64,000 nucleotides of DNA, taken from Isoperla grammatica (taxonomy: Eukaryota; Arthropoda; Insecta; Plecoptera; Perlodidae). A model generated the notes under the pieces. It saw nothing but the letters and a program-made list of their open reading frames with translations. It was not told the DNA's origin and ran no database searches. The stretch lies in assembly GCA_945910005.1 (NCBI GenBank), contig OX246741.1, positions 6,633,788 through 6,697,787 of the forward strand. The letters are read 5' to 3'. Shown piece by piece: positions 14,021 through 26,415 of the stretch; within the stretch, counting starts at the first letter, position 1; each line of letters begins with the position of its first letter. Position numbers and translations under genes: made by a program.

Positions 14021-14161
14021 CGGCCTAGGAGGCCCTATAGACCTAGGGCCTAGGCTTAGGAGGCCCTATAGGCCTAGGCCTAGGCCTAGGAGGCCCTATA
14101 GGACTAGGCCCTAGGCCTAGGAGGCCCTATAGGTCTAAGCCTAGGAGGCCTAGGGCCTAGC
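14021..14161. repeat. CCTAGG-rich tandem repeat
   Basis: Repeated TAGGAGGCCCTATAGG units are linked by GCCTAGGCCTAGG. The unit is close to self-complementary, so the array is a series of small overlapping palindromes. Unit length varies from about 25 to 35 bp. Confidence 0.85.
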
Positions 14162-14846
14162 ATTTCAGTTGAAGTCTATGAGCCTACATTAATTTTGTAT
14201 TTTTCAAAATTCGAGTGCAAAAATCTAAACGTTGAATACACATTAGACTACCCGTAGAATAATAATTGCTTGACGGTCGCGTGAAAAACCACCATGAGAA
14301 ATAACCGGGCTAGCGACTACGATGCTAATTTCGTCACCAGTTTTGACAGATCACAGCCTTGGATGAGTCAATAATACATGATCAATCAGAGTCAACCTCA
14401 AACTCATCCAGAAGGCTGTAATTTAAGGAACAAAATGGCGTCAGCCGCTCGTCGGCCGGATGTACCTCAATGAAACAGGAAGTTCCATTGAAGCTAGACC
14501 TCCTGAAGATACAACTCCATGATTACACAAACATTAGCTTCTTTAAACCGGATAAGTATTGAGTTTCATACACGTGAAATAAAATCCCGAGTAAAACTAA
14601 GATTAGTAGTGTGCCTTCTAACAAGTCACCAAAATAATAAAATTGGTAATAGAATTTGAAAAGCGAAATTCAACCGAATAGTAAAACTACTTTCACGGAG
14701 CCTTACTAATTAATAGTTGTCTGCAAATTGGCGTGACACGAAAGTGGGTCTTGAGTATTAATACTTCCTCACGGCGCCAAGCACCGCCAACTATTAACCA
14801 CGGTTCTTCAATTTAATCACCGTCATATTAACACCGTATATAGTGG

Positions 14847-15237
14847 CAGTAGCGTATACACGGGGGGGGGGGGGGGAGAGGAGGTGGACAAAGGACACCC
14901 CCCCCCCCCCCCCCCCCTTTTGCAAAGGAAACATGGAAAATTACCGTTTACATTTCAATAGACAGTATTTTAGACATTTGTTTTTGTTAAAAATACACGC
15001 AGCGATCTATAATTATTATCTTTTTTATCTTTTTTTAAGGAAAAAATATGTTGCCAGAAACTGAGTAATCTCGTTTCAGTTGGCCACTGTAAAACGCACC
15101 GATTTGCACTAAAATGACCTTGACGAGAATATTTTCGCCCCCCGGAACCCCAATTATGTTTCGGTGGTTCCACTCTCTATAATATGGGTTGAACCCCCCC
15201 CCCCCCCCCCCTTTCCCAATTCCTGGATACGTCACTG
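14847..15237. mobile_element. Non-autonomous hAT-like element, 391 bp
   Basis: The left end reads CAGTAGCGTATACACGGGG. The right end on the minus strand reads CAGTGACGTATCCAGG followed after a short spacer by a G tract. CAG-starting termini running into G tracts resemble many invertebrate hAT-type ends. The flanking 8-mers TATAGTGG (14839-14846) and TACATTGG (15238-15245) match at 6 of 8 positions, compatible with a decayed 8-bp target duplication. The interior has G and C homopolymers and no transposase. Confidence 0.55.
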
Positions 15238-16042
15238 TACATTGGGTTCCTCCATGGACGCTTTAACCCAGCCCATAAACACATTCAGCCGATTCGATCG
15301 CCTCGGTTTTTATCTAAGGGTTCTTCCACCAAAACTGAAGGGGTATTTTTTTGTAATAAATGAACGACTTCTTCGAGCACACAAAAAACCAATACATAAA
15401 AAGTGCTGCGATGAATCAACAATGCTGATAACGTGCAAGATAAGAGACGAGACGATAATGAACGGCTGAGCCAGTGTTGTGTTGCGTTGACGAAGGAAAT
15501 ATAATATAATTGACACTTGACAGGTCATATGCACACTCAAGTGTCAAGCGAAGTATAGGATTGTTGCTGTTGAATTGTTATAATACGTGTTATTTTCCAT
15601 AGAAAAAAAACATAGACAACTAAGAAAAAGAAAAAGAAATACTCGGTTACAAATTGTGTGGGTGGGATGTCTATACAAAAGGTAATAAAAGCAACCCGGC
15701 TGGGGCGTCGTATATATTAGAGTATACTCAGTGGTCGCATTGAAAATCGTTGGGGGGGGGAGGAGGGGGGACTGGTCGCGAACAAATCTGAATGGCGCAT
15801 TTTGTTGGTAATACGTGTGTAAAACTCAATATTTATTTCAAAGTAATTTAGAAGAAACACATATCATTATTATGTTCTACAAGACTTCTACTTGACTTCC
15901 CCTTGGAGCGCGTACATCCGTACAGACATTGCGGCGGCACTTTGAGCTTTCAAGTAGGCTTATAAATATGCCTATTGCCATATGTGCTGTTGAAAGATAT
16001 ATTTTGATGTTTTATGACCAGCGACTAATTGTATGGAAGGAA

Positions 16043-16092
16043 TGGTGAAGCCGTTTTTCTCTTCGGGCGGGGGGGGGGGGGGGGGGGGGGGT
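16043..16092 (+). repeat. Dispersed repeat end running into poly-G
   Basis: TGGTGAAGCCGTTTTTCTCT is followed by TCGGGC and a long G tract. The same sequence recurs at 16736-16786. This resembles one end of a mobile element; no opposite end was identified. Confidence 0.6.
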
Positions 16093-16433
16093 GCTCCCCC
16101 CATTCTACCACTGATTATACTCCTCACATGCGATAGCCATCTCAAGGCCTTGAATGCAACGTCTGTGAGCTTTCATAGTCTAGATTTAAAACTCTTTACA
16201 ACGGCTATGTTAATAAACTGTATGCATGACTGCTTCCGTTGTTTGTACATAATGCAAAACTAGCAAACAGAAGCTTATTAAAACTTCCAACGTGTCAATC
16301 AACGGTGATTCTGCTTTTATAATAATGCATCTGAAATAATCTGACACGAAACTAATATTATCAGTATGAAAATGCAGACTTTGAAACGGCCATTGGTGGC
16401 TGCATATACATCGATTTCATTTTATTGTGAAAT

Positions 16434-16634
16434 AGACCATTTTTAAAGTGATCTAGGACCCTTATAAAAGGACCCTTAATCACGGTCCTCTAAATCATCA
16501 ATGACAACAATACAAGCTAGTTTTCAAATGTTATTTCACGGTTAATTTTTCATTGTTGTGCATTGTTGTCATTGAAGATTTAGAGGACCGTGATTAACTA
16601 TCTAAGGGTCGTAGATCAATTTTGAAAATGGTCT
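16434..16634. mobile_element. Foldback MITE, 201 bp
   Basis: The left arm starting AGACCATTTTTAAAGTGATC is the inverse complement, with scattered mismatches, of the right arm ending at 16634. The two arms account for most of the element, separated by a short loop. In copy B only the part from 37842 survives because the N gap cuts the left arm. No transposase or clear target duplication is visible. Confidence 0.75.
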
Positions 16635-16735
16635 TTTGTAACTTTTGGGAACTGTTTTTTATTTCCCCGTCTCTATAGAGCACTCAAAATACACTAGACG
16701 CATTCTGGTGGCAAGAAAATAAACTTCTATTAGGA

Positions 16736-16786
16736 GTGGTGAAGCCGTTTTTCTCTTCGGGCGGGGGGGGGGGGGGGGGGGGGGGG
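16736..16786 (+). repeat. Second copy of the poly-G repeat end
   Basis: Same sequence and orientation as 16043-16092. It lies within a segment of roughly 210 bp (about 16677-16890) that copy B lacks. CTCTAT occurs at both edges of that segment in A and once in B, so a deletion in B at that short homology is a simple explanation. Confidence 0.6.
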
Positions 16787-18244
16787 TCCAAACAACAATT
16801 TTCATTGTTGTTGTATTGTTATTATTCATCAATGGCGCTGAAAGGAGGTTGCTTAGCAGCGCTATCTATGTTAGTTTTGAGTCCTCTATATCGGCGTCTC
16901 CAGGCGATGTGGGTTATTCTTCAAGACCGATTGTTGCGGCGCGACACAAAAAGAGACACTTTTAAACGTATGATTAATGTCTCGTTGTTTGACCCGCATA
17001 CTTCGACCCTACCTCCCCCAGCATAGACATACCAGGGGAATACAGACTGTGAAAACACATGGGGCTCACACAACAACAAACTGGTAGACGTGAAATATTT
17101 ACAAAAACATCGACCATCAAATTTTAAAGAAAAAAACATCAAGATTGATCTACGTGTTGTAGATACAGTTTGACCCGAACGACAAAGAGGTCTAAAACCT
17201 CTGCGTGCCAGAACATCGGCATGGAGTGCTTTGGAATTCATAATAAAATGATTTGAAGACTGATAGGTGGTTCAAAAATGTCAACATAATTTATTATAGT
17301 CTGTCGCATGTTTTGAGTTTTTTTTATATTGTTTGTCACAATTTTATATTTGCATTAATCTTATTTATACATTATATACAATTTTGACACATTTTGAAGC
17401 ATGAAGGGATGCTGCAGTTGTATTGATGGAGAAAACAGTATAAATCAAGCTTAGAGTTAAATTTTCTACCCCTGCCTTTTTGATAGAAATTTGCTAAAAG
17501 GTGACATGAATGCTAAAATGGCTGTTTATTTCTAAGTACAAATTCGTGCTTTTTCTTTATACTAATTGAAACTTTTAGTCTTGAATTGTAAAGAAATTGT
17601 TTAAAGAAATAAATGTTGTAATTTCCAGTAAAACCTAAAAGTAACAATTCAAAAATTTGTATCAAATGAACGTTTTTTACCTGAATATTTATGAATGCAA
17701 ATTTTTCCAAAGTTAACGCTACATTAATTAGCTGGAATGCGTGAATCTATCCGACCAGGATCTACAACGATCCTGTTGTAACAGCTAGCTTGCATTACAT
17801 GTCACGTGACCCACTCTGACACAGGTGTCTAAACAGGTGCAAGACAAAAGACGCGCCGAGTGACAGCCGACCACTTCCGGACTTGCACGATGTGGGACAA
17901 GTCCCTCCCTGAGACTTCCTGTGACCAAAACACACATCCGCCCTAGAGGAGATTATATACGCGAGTCAAGTGCACTGATTGGTTGTCAGTGTGCATAATA
18001 TTAATACATGCGCCCAGATCAAGGTTACATCCAAGACGTGGGACCCGGGAGCCACCCTGACTTTGTTTACAACAAACAATACTCGCTGGATCACCAGTAC
18101 ATTCGTTATAGTTTAGTTAAAAAATAAGCAAATATGAATCCATAATTTTAAACTTGTACCTAAGGTCCACAACTATTGGAGGTTGGCACTTTGTGTATTG
18201 TGACATTTATCAATTATCAGTATATTTTTACCCCAGGACTGTGA

Positions 18245-18291
18245 ATCCCCTAGCGGAGGCTTAGGTGTTCGACGAGCCACCGCCAGGGGAT
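18245..18291. repeat. 47-bp hairpin, copy A
   Basis: ATCCCCTAGCGGAGGCT pairs with the inverse of AGCCACCGCCAGGGGAT with two or three mismatches. It has the same core as the palindrome at 13544-13620. Confidence 0.7.
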
Positions 18292-18329
18292 CATTCGTTT
18301 GTATACTCTCCCCCCGAATTATGGGTGCA

Positions 18330-18425
18330 TACCCAAAGCATATCCAAAGCATATCCTATCCATCCTATCCATATCATATCCAAAGCATATCCAAGCATAT
18401 CCAAAGCAATCAATGTCCAAAGCCC
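18330..18425 (+). repeat. CATATCCAAAG short tandem array, expanded in copy A
   Basis: Several degenerate copies of CATATCCAAAG follow each other here. Copy B has only one ATCCAAAG at the matching place (about 39507), so the array differs in length between the two copies. Confidence 0.75.
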
Positions 18426-19720
18426 TGACTTCGGCCAGTTGGTCGACATCAAAATTATGAACTTTTAACCAAATTAATCAATCAATCAATTCAAACTATA
18501 TTTACTCGTAGTAAAGTGTGTATTATGTGCAAGCAATACCTACAAAGATCATATCACATATCAATGGACGGGTCTGGAAACTTGATATGATCATCTGAGT
18601 AGATCGAAGCTGTGCCATGTCACTTCATGGAGAATCTGATTTATACTTAAAATGAGATCAAAGGACAGAATGAATGAAGATATCATCGAGAGCATTGTGG
18701 ACAACGATGGTGTTTGCCGTTTGGTAATGAAAGTAACTAATGATTACTTCGTTACATATTTATACGTACTCGTATTATGGAACATTCTGTATTCCCTCGC
18801 CTAAACAGCTGGCGCTCTCTAGCAGACAACATGCGAACCTTCAGTCGGTAACAGTAGCGGCTACTTTACCAGCCTTCACACCAACACCCGTAGAAAACTG
18901 CCTTATCGACACTAGTCCACGCACTAGCGCTACCGCTGTAGGCGTGTTCATATAGCGAACTACACATTAATAATAAACCGCATGCAATGAGTGGACTCGT
19001 CAACGCAACGAGGATAATCGAGACGTTATAGCTGATAGAACAAGACAATAAATCACTTGATATCGTTACGATTCTTGTGACTGTACTACTATTGTAAAGT
19101 TACTTGCAATTTACACACGAAGACAAAAAGTAACATAACAAATAAAATAATACATCCTTTTTAGAACATAAGAACAAGATAGGAGAAAAATCCAAGAATT
19201 AAAAATTCAAATCACGATTACAGAGAAATGGTACGGATGTTCAGTTATCATTTATCGGTACTTGGAACAACAAAGATACGACGTTTCCAACTGTCTGAGT
19301 TAGCAAAAGCTGCGGTAAGATTACTTTTTGACCACATCTGCATACATCTATTTATAAAATGCATTCATGTCGGGTCTTAATAAATTTTAATTACTTCGTT
19401 GATACGTGTCAATAATATGAAGAAATAAATATTTTTCATTAATCTTTACATATAAAGCATAATTTCATGCTTCGAGTCGGCGTTGCAATGTTTACAAATG
19501 ATTGCGGGTGGGAAATAGCACAAGACTCAATTGAAGGGGCTGTGAAATCATAGGCGTACAAACAATGTGTTGCTAGACAACTACATTGTTGTATCTTTCT
19601 TTGATTGCTGCACATTCAATGTTTGTCCGAAATAAAACACGGCCACATGGCTATTTTTGGAATTCAATTTGTGCTATGGAACAACTTCTAGCTGCGCATC
19701 TAGAGACACACTGTCTATAG

Positions 19721-19760
19721 AAGGCAGTGGTTGCCAGAGAGACAGAAGGCAGTGGTTGCA
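19721..19760 (+). repeat. 25-bp minisatellite, short form in copy A
   Basis: About 1.7 units of AAGGCAGTGGTTGCCAGAGA plus GACAG. The matching locus in copy B is the long array at 50571-51195. Confidence 0.9.
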
Positions 19761-20250
19761 AAACGGCGGTGGTGGGTGACAAGACAAAAGACTGTCGGTT
19801 TGCGCAACAAGTGATTCATACGAGGATGTTGAAAAGCCGGGAAGCAACGGATAACCATCTTTTGCTCGCACATATATGCGTACATCATATAACTCGGGGC
19901 AATACAACCAACGCGCTTAGCCTTGGGACTTGGGAGAAGGTTTCGTCTTTTATTACCTGCGATGGTAGCACGACAAAGGTTTGATACGGACAGAAACATA
20001 ACTTATTCCCAGATGTCAACTGTTGATATATTATGATTATGAATGATAATTTAAAAAATATTTGCCCATTAAAACAGTAATTGTTAGGTGTTGAAAACGC
20101 GAGGCAAGTCCTGCAGGATATGAGTATCCTGGGGGTATTACCCCTAACGGGATTAGGTCCTGAAGGTCCTGGTTGTTGTTGTTGTTGTTGTTGTGACATT
20201 TGACTCGGAGCCGATATAATTATGTGCGTGTGTTTATACGTAGTTGCAGC

Positions 20251-20423
20251 CTCCGTGCACGAGTCAAGGAAAGCTTTTCCGGGCTAGATTCGTCTTATAA
20301 TGATTGAGGAAAACCTTGATGGAGAAACCTCGGAATTACCGGTGCGATGAGACTCGAACTCAAACCCGTGACCTTCAATTATAAGGTCCCATGCATTACC
20401 ACTGATTCGCGCCAGAAGGTTTC
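20251..20423 (-). repeat. tRNA-derived SINE, copy A
   Basis: On the minus strand the head reads GGCGCGAATCAGTGGTAATG (A-box-like) and then GAGTTCGAGTCTC (B box). The body contains CCGAGGTTTCTCC and TCTAGCCCGGAAAAGC. A polymerase III promoter followed by a non-tRNA body fits a SINE; no acceptor-stem pairing supports a functional tRNA. The CCGAGGTTT motif after the tRNA part is shared with the SINE at 26191-26415. Confidence 0.7.
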
Positions 20424-22219
20424 ATGCATTTTGTACACTTAACACCGCCCAGGTGTAGTTTTCACAGTCTGTTTGTCTTACACCGAACAGCTCTACAGGT
20501 GACCTTGCTTTGAGTGCGTCGTTAAACTACAAAGGTACATAATAAAGAGATTTTATTACTATGTCACTGTCTACAAAAGTGAAATCAAGAATAGCGCATT
20601 GTTTTTAATCTTATGAATCCAAAACGAATGAGATTGAGAATTCTATTGGTTTCATACTTAACATACAAAAGTGTCTTTGTAGTTTGTAGTAGATTTAAAA
20701 AAAGAACATACACATAAAACGGACTTAAACTCTAGCGCAAGCTAATTTCACGTCTAGACCTTACAAAAGGGTGTTCTTTAGAGTTTTAAATACAGAATAG
20801 GGTGTTAAGTTAAGTGTTGACACAACCAGAAACTCATGAAGTTACTATAACCCACAGAAACGTATAGATCAAAATGAAGATTGATGATATATGTACTTTA
20901 CTTTACAGTATACTTTTTTGTGTATACTTTACTGGCCAAAAAAGTCTTTGGTGTAATATCACCTTGTCATAAATGGTGAAGCTATTTTTCTAACTCCCTG
21001 TCTCTATAGTGCAGTCTGCTAAGTGTATCCATGCACTTGAAACGTTTCAACGCCGACCATGCAGCCCTCATTGCATGACGAGTACAGAGGACTTGACAAC
21101 CGACGAACATCGACGGAATATTTCTATTCCGCTGATTGGAGATTGATCGGGTGTTCTAAAAGGGTTTTCTGGTCGTCCGTGTGTAAACGATAATACTGGA
21201 ACCCTTGGGTCACAAACAAAAACAAAAACAGAAGAGAAAATACTGAACGATCCATCATATTGTGTGTATCACCATTCACCATCCTCGTACGTAGAAACCT
21301 ATCATCACATTGAACGCTTGCAAACACTTACTGCCTTGAAACTAGCACATAGATGCTCAATCTGTACGCAACCATTCCATCACTAGAATTATACAAATTC
21401 GTTATCTCATCACTCAGCTTTGATATAATAACATATTCCCCACTTTCATTATGATTTTTTTTACTCGTTTTGTTGTATCATGGATCGAAAAAGAAGCGAT
21501 TGACCTACAAAATTAATTAGCCACACATTTTCGCTTTCCCGCTGAGCGGTTAAATGAATATCGTGTTTGAAAAACGAAAGCATATTCAGATTTAATCTTA
21601 GCATTAGGGAAAAATTCCTCGGGAAATGTACTCATGAGTGCCAACCTAATTAAGGGTTGTCGTGAAGGCTGAAGCCCTCGAAGCACGGAACCCGTATGTT
21701 GATAAGCCTGCTCAGTAGGAGTAGACTACGACACGCACCACACGAGGATGTCGGGGATAAAGAATACCGCAAGCAACGAGGATAATCGAGACTCTACTTC
21801 ACAACACGGAACGATATAACTCACGAAGTCGAAGACAGACAAGAGCTAGAGAAACTGACGATAAAGAAGTTTGAACGTAAAGAGTATTTTAGAGTCGACG
21901 CTGTCCATACCAAAAGTAGCGTTACATAAACGTATAATAAACAATGTAATAATGTAACTATAATAATGTATAACAATGCTTTACATTCTGCAATAGTGTA
22001 TATTCGTCAAAATATATAGAGAACGTATGTAAAGCAATTAGTCGTGCACTCAAGCTTGCGTTCGCTCGCAGCTGCACCATCCCTCCCGACGTAGTACCAG
22101 ACTTGACCGCTCCGCAGCACCAAACAGTGCGCCTGGCACTCTCGTTCTGGCCACCCGCAATACACGGCGTACAGGGGTACATCTTTCAGTAGTATAGCCT
22201 TAAGCGACGCATCATATTC

Positions 22220-22440
22220 GGGTCAGTGTAATCTTTCCCCCAGTAAAGTGACCCAGCGGTAAACTGCGCCAATGTAAACTGTACCAATTTCAACCAGACC
22301 CAATAACCTTGGACTTCGTGGGATGTCAGGCAGCTAGACAATTGGCGCAGTTTACATTGGCGCAGTTTATCGCTGGGTCAGTTTACCGGGGGACAGATTA
22401 CAGCTGGGTCAGTTTACCGGGGGACAGATTACAGGGTCGC
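22220..22440. mobile_element. MITE of 221 bp present only in copy A
   Basis: Flanked by the exact 8-bp duplication TCATATTC (22212-22219 and 22441-22448), which occurs once at the empty site in copy B (53582-53589). The ends are long imperfect inverted repeats: TGTAATCT, C-rich, then CAGCGGTAAACTGCGCC on the left, and the inverse of GGCGCAGTTTATCGCTG on the right. The right end also holds a tandem duplication of about 31 bp. An 8-bp duplication fits hAT or P superfamilies. There is no coding capacity. Confidence 0.88.
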
Positions 22441-24045
22441 TCATATTCATAGATATTGGTGCGAAAATGCATTATTATAGTGATTGTGGTAATAAATGAG
22501 AGATGTGGAGAAGAATCATTATAAATAACACAGTTATTCGTCGGTGAACGCAAAATCAGAACACGAAATAATGGTAATAAATAAAACAATTCGACTAGGT
22601 ATGTCTAAAACATCAGCATTGGGTTTAAAATATAAATTTAAACCCAATGACATCAGTAAATGACACGATCAACAAACAACCTTCACGTATCTGTCTGGAG
22701 GGTGGGGGGGGGGGGGGGGAGGGGGGGGGGCACCCAGAAGTTTTGCAACTCTGTTTAGTTACCGTGGTAGGCTGGATAACACACGTTTTGCATCACATCG
22801 CACAGTACTTGAGTCAGACCCACGTTCAATAATTAATTAAACTGCTACGCCCCCACACAATTTTATAATATCAGCTACTCGTTATCCTCCGTAATAGGTA
22901 TTATTAAACCGAGTACTTAAATTCGTTTCACTTTTATTAATGGTTCCCTCGCACATAAACTTTCATATTTAAGATGGCGTGCTTGCCGGTCAAAACATGT
23001 CTTGTATTCCCTTCTTTGTACGGCTCGTGTTGAGTAGATAAGTACTCATTTACGACCGTCGTGTAACGGACGGCAAACAGTTTAATTGGCTGTACATTGT
23101 ACAAATCGACGGACAAAGTAATATAAAATATCGATTTATGTAAGAACTGTCTTGCGCGATCGGTAATATTATTATTATTAACCATGTCGTAATATTTTAT
23201 AACGTTAGGTATGCAGATCGAGAACGGACATGACAGCAAGAATAAAGTTATTTTAGGTTGTTAAATTAATAATTGGCGAAAAAGTGAACACACCACCCAA
23301 TTATGAACTTTCCAGATTGATATTAGATTCAGATTGATTATGGTTTTTGTGTCAAAAGTATGTCAGAGACGACGGGGCGGGGGGGGGGGGGGGGGGGGGG
23401 ACTAATATATGAAATATGCATGTGTTACTTATTAGTTATTAGTATATAAAATAACTTCAGGCACTTGAACAAATTCGAATTTGTAGTTTTTTTAATAAAA
23501 CACATTTATTAAACAATAAAGTTGGTTATTTAAGGGGTTTTGAGAAAGTTAATAACTACCATAAAAAGTTTTGGCATGAAATGGAAGTATTTGTTTAAAA
23601 CTAGAAATAAGTTTTAATGAGCCGTAAAAGGTATTAAAACCTAAGTTTGTATGCCCAGCTACCATAATTTTGTCTCGATATAAAATAAAAAATTATCCCA
23701 ATAAATATCGTTGTTCATTTTAATGTTTTTTTAAAGATATAATATCTATTTAGTGTCTACTATAAAAAGTAAAAAAAAAAAAAAAAAAAAACGCAAGTAC
23801 CTTCTCATGAAATGAAAGAAAACTGGAAATATTCAAAATAAGTTTGCAGGCTCGTGTGTAGAGTAAGGAAATAACGCAGCAGGTTGAGCCAATGGGTTGA
23901 GGTTGAGGGTATCTACGGCTTGATTGATAGGGCCCATGCATCGCACTCTACGTCACGGCGGGCAAGGTGTCACGCCAACCAACACCGGCCCTTGCACTAT
24001 CGATAGCGCTCGGCCTTGCTTGTTTATGCGTCGCGTGTCCCAGGG

Positions 24046-24330
24046 GTATTTGTACACCACTCTTCATAAGGTGGAGGGTAGGTTTCCTTGGCACCCGCCA
24101 TGTTCGATCCAAGATCAGACATACCGGCGCCACATTTGCATTTCACCCTCAGTGCATGTAGGCGACTGTTGTACCGGCACTTTGCACCTGTGCTTGGTAT
24201 GTGTACACCACTCTTCGGTGGAGGGAAGGTTTCCTTGGCACCCGCCATGTTAGACCCAAGATCAGACATACCGGCGCCACATTTGCATTTCACCCTCGGT
24301 GCTGTAGGCGACTGTTGTACCGGCACTTTT
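24046..24330 (+). repeat. Tandem duplication of about 150 bp in copy A
   Basis: Units 24046-24196 and 24197-24330 both contain GTACACCACTCTTC, ACCCGCCATGTT and GACATACCGGCGCCAC. Copy B has a single unit (about 55178-55310). Confidence 0.85.
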
Positions 24331-25934
24331 CACACTCATATTTTGACAAACCATATATATTATACATTTTCTCTCTATTACATTTTACGCAAGATTTGTT
24401 CAAGTTTGCTCAGTGCAACCACCCCTTGGTCAAACCAGAAAAAATGCACCGAATTTTATCCACAAGATACTGAATATGTTGGATCTTCCTTTAAGGAATT
24501 CTTAATCAAAACACAAATAATTGTGTTTAGTGTTTAGTCTGATATTTTATTGCGTCGCTGACCTTTCACAATTAAACCTTGATCGCAAATAAAAAAAAAA
24601 TGAAAATAAAAACGAAATCTGTTTCCATTTATTTACAACGATGTGAAATGAACGTGTTTGAGAGTGTTATTGCTTCGAATGAAATCACAAATTGGCAAAA
24701 ACCTGAGCACTTCAAAAACGTCGCTTAAAAATTAGCAAATTTTCAAAAACGCATCCGCTATTTACAAGTTCACGGTGATACCAAATAGTATCTATGCTTA
24801 TAAACTCCCCACTGCATCCCGTGCAACAAAGCAAACGACTTCTTTCTCGACGACAACTCCAAGGAATGTCATTCCACTCTCCAACGACCGAAACAGAGGT
24901 AATCAACACCACGGCAAGATGACGTCGCAAGTAAACTAAACACTTGCGCTTTCACGCAGCGGCGCGCGCATCACGCAACACCGAGCACAAGCACAGAGCA
25001 CAAGAGCACAAGAGCACGCGGTTAGTACGATAATCACGTGACCTTTGCCAATCAGGGCGCAAAGTCAAGCCAAGCGAAAACAAACAACACCTTCGAGCAT
25101 ATTAATTAGGCTCGGAAACGTTTTATTACTTACAGAATAAAGCGCGCAATTAATTAATCAAATTTTCCAATTAGTAAACTCAAACGAATTTATATTATAC
25201 ACACTTGTTAAACTGTTGTCGACGTAAAGTTAGAGCAGCGACGGCGACGACAGCGCTGTGCGTGAGTGGCGTGTAAATTTGGAACTAAGAGAATGAAAGT
25301 AATTTATACATTTACGACACAAAGTGAGAATATAATTTAAGGTGTGTTTATGGATGAGATTCGCGATACTTGCATAGCTAATCTCTGTGTTAAATACTAT
25401 GCTAACTAGGTGAAGGGCGTTCATATACCTAGACATCAGATTAACATCTATATGCTTCTAAAATAATTTCGACTAAGTTGGTTCAGAAACGGTTGAATGC
25501 AGAATATATGGGTTACTAAGACGGTTGATGACACCGAAACGGAAGGTTGTGTGGTTGATCAGAGTAGTGATAGTCCAAAACGTGATTGGACTGAACACGT
25601 TACAATGATTCTGAGATATAAAATTCAGCGAAAAGTATGATCAACATTAGTATGGAAGCGATGAATGTCTGTCATGGTAGGAATATACCTGAAGGCGACT
25701 CGATTGAAGTCGTGACAAAGGTGTGGGTGCTAGAGACAACGTTTCCAAGGTCCTACAAGTAACGGTACACATAATTGTCGGCGTAATGTCAGTAATAGCA
25801 GTTGAAAATACCTAAAACTGTTAAATTGTTACTACCTCTGTATAAGACCAAAATACAAAAGTAATTAACCTTACTTAGCTGACTTAGCTCACATTATAAC
25901 CTAGACTTATCGAATTGCTATTGTCCCAAGACAC

Positions 25935-26051
25935 ATGCTTTCGTCACAGGCGAGGTATTCGTAGCCAATCAGCGATCGGTATTTGCGCGCGATTGTCTCG
26001 GGCAGTTCGCTGGTTGGCTATGAGTGCCTCCCTCGCCTGTGACGAAAGCAT
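25935..26051. mobile_element. Foldback element, 117 bp, copy A
   Basis: The ends ATGCTTTCGTCACAGGCGAG and CTCGCCTGTGACGAAAGCAT are exact inverse complements. Pairing continues through TAGCCAATCAGCG and CGCTGGTTGGCTA. In copy B a deletion has removed the right half. Confidence 0.85.
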
Positions 26052-26190
26052 AGGTAAGTAAGGTAATCTTGGGCCAAGTATGGTATCTGTAGAACATTAT
26101 CTTTCCCTGTATTGTTACTGTGAAAGAATAAAATACTTTGAAATTGAATTCAATAAGAAATCCTGTAGATATATTGTCGGCTACACACCG

Positions 26191-26415
26191 ATAGAGGTGG
26201 CTCAGCGGTAAGACGCGAGACTCTAGCTCGGGAGGTCGCCGGTTCGATTCCGGCCACCGGCAGTTCTGACTGAAGGTTTTTCCGAGGTTTTTCTCAGTCG
26301 TAAAGGCGAATGCTGGGACTGAGTCATACTATCAGCCCTCGGACATTCCTTCCCAACTATCCAAACACCTTAGTAACCTAGTAGTTAGTCACCTGAAGAG
26401 GGGCACATCAGGTAA
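26191..26415 (+). repeat. tRNA-derived SINE, full head, copy A
   Basis: A box GTGGCTCAGCGGT and B box GGTTCGATTCC sit at tRNA-like spacing, with a good T arm (GCCGG, loop, CCGGC). The 5' and 3' acceptor strands do not pair, which argues against a functional tRNA. The body carries TTCCGAGGTTTTTCTC, AATGCTGGGACTGAG and CATTCCTTCCCAA, motifs of the kind seen in many invertebrate SINE bodies. The 3' end merges into ATT repeats near 26450. Confidence 0.75.

Noticed and set aside
26191..26262. Functional tRNA gene
   Set aside because: The A box, B box and T arm are present, but the acceptor strands do not pair and the anticodon loop lacks the expected T33. The SINE body follows directly.
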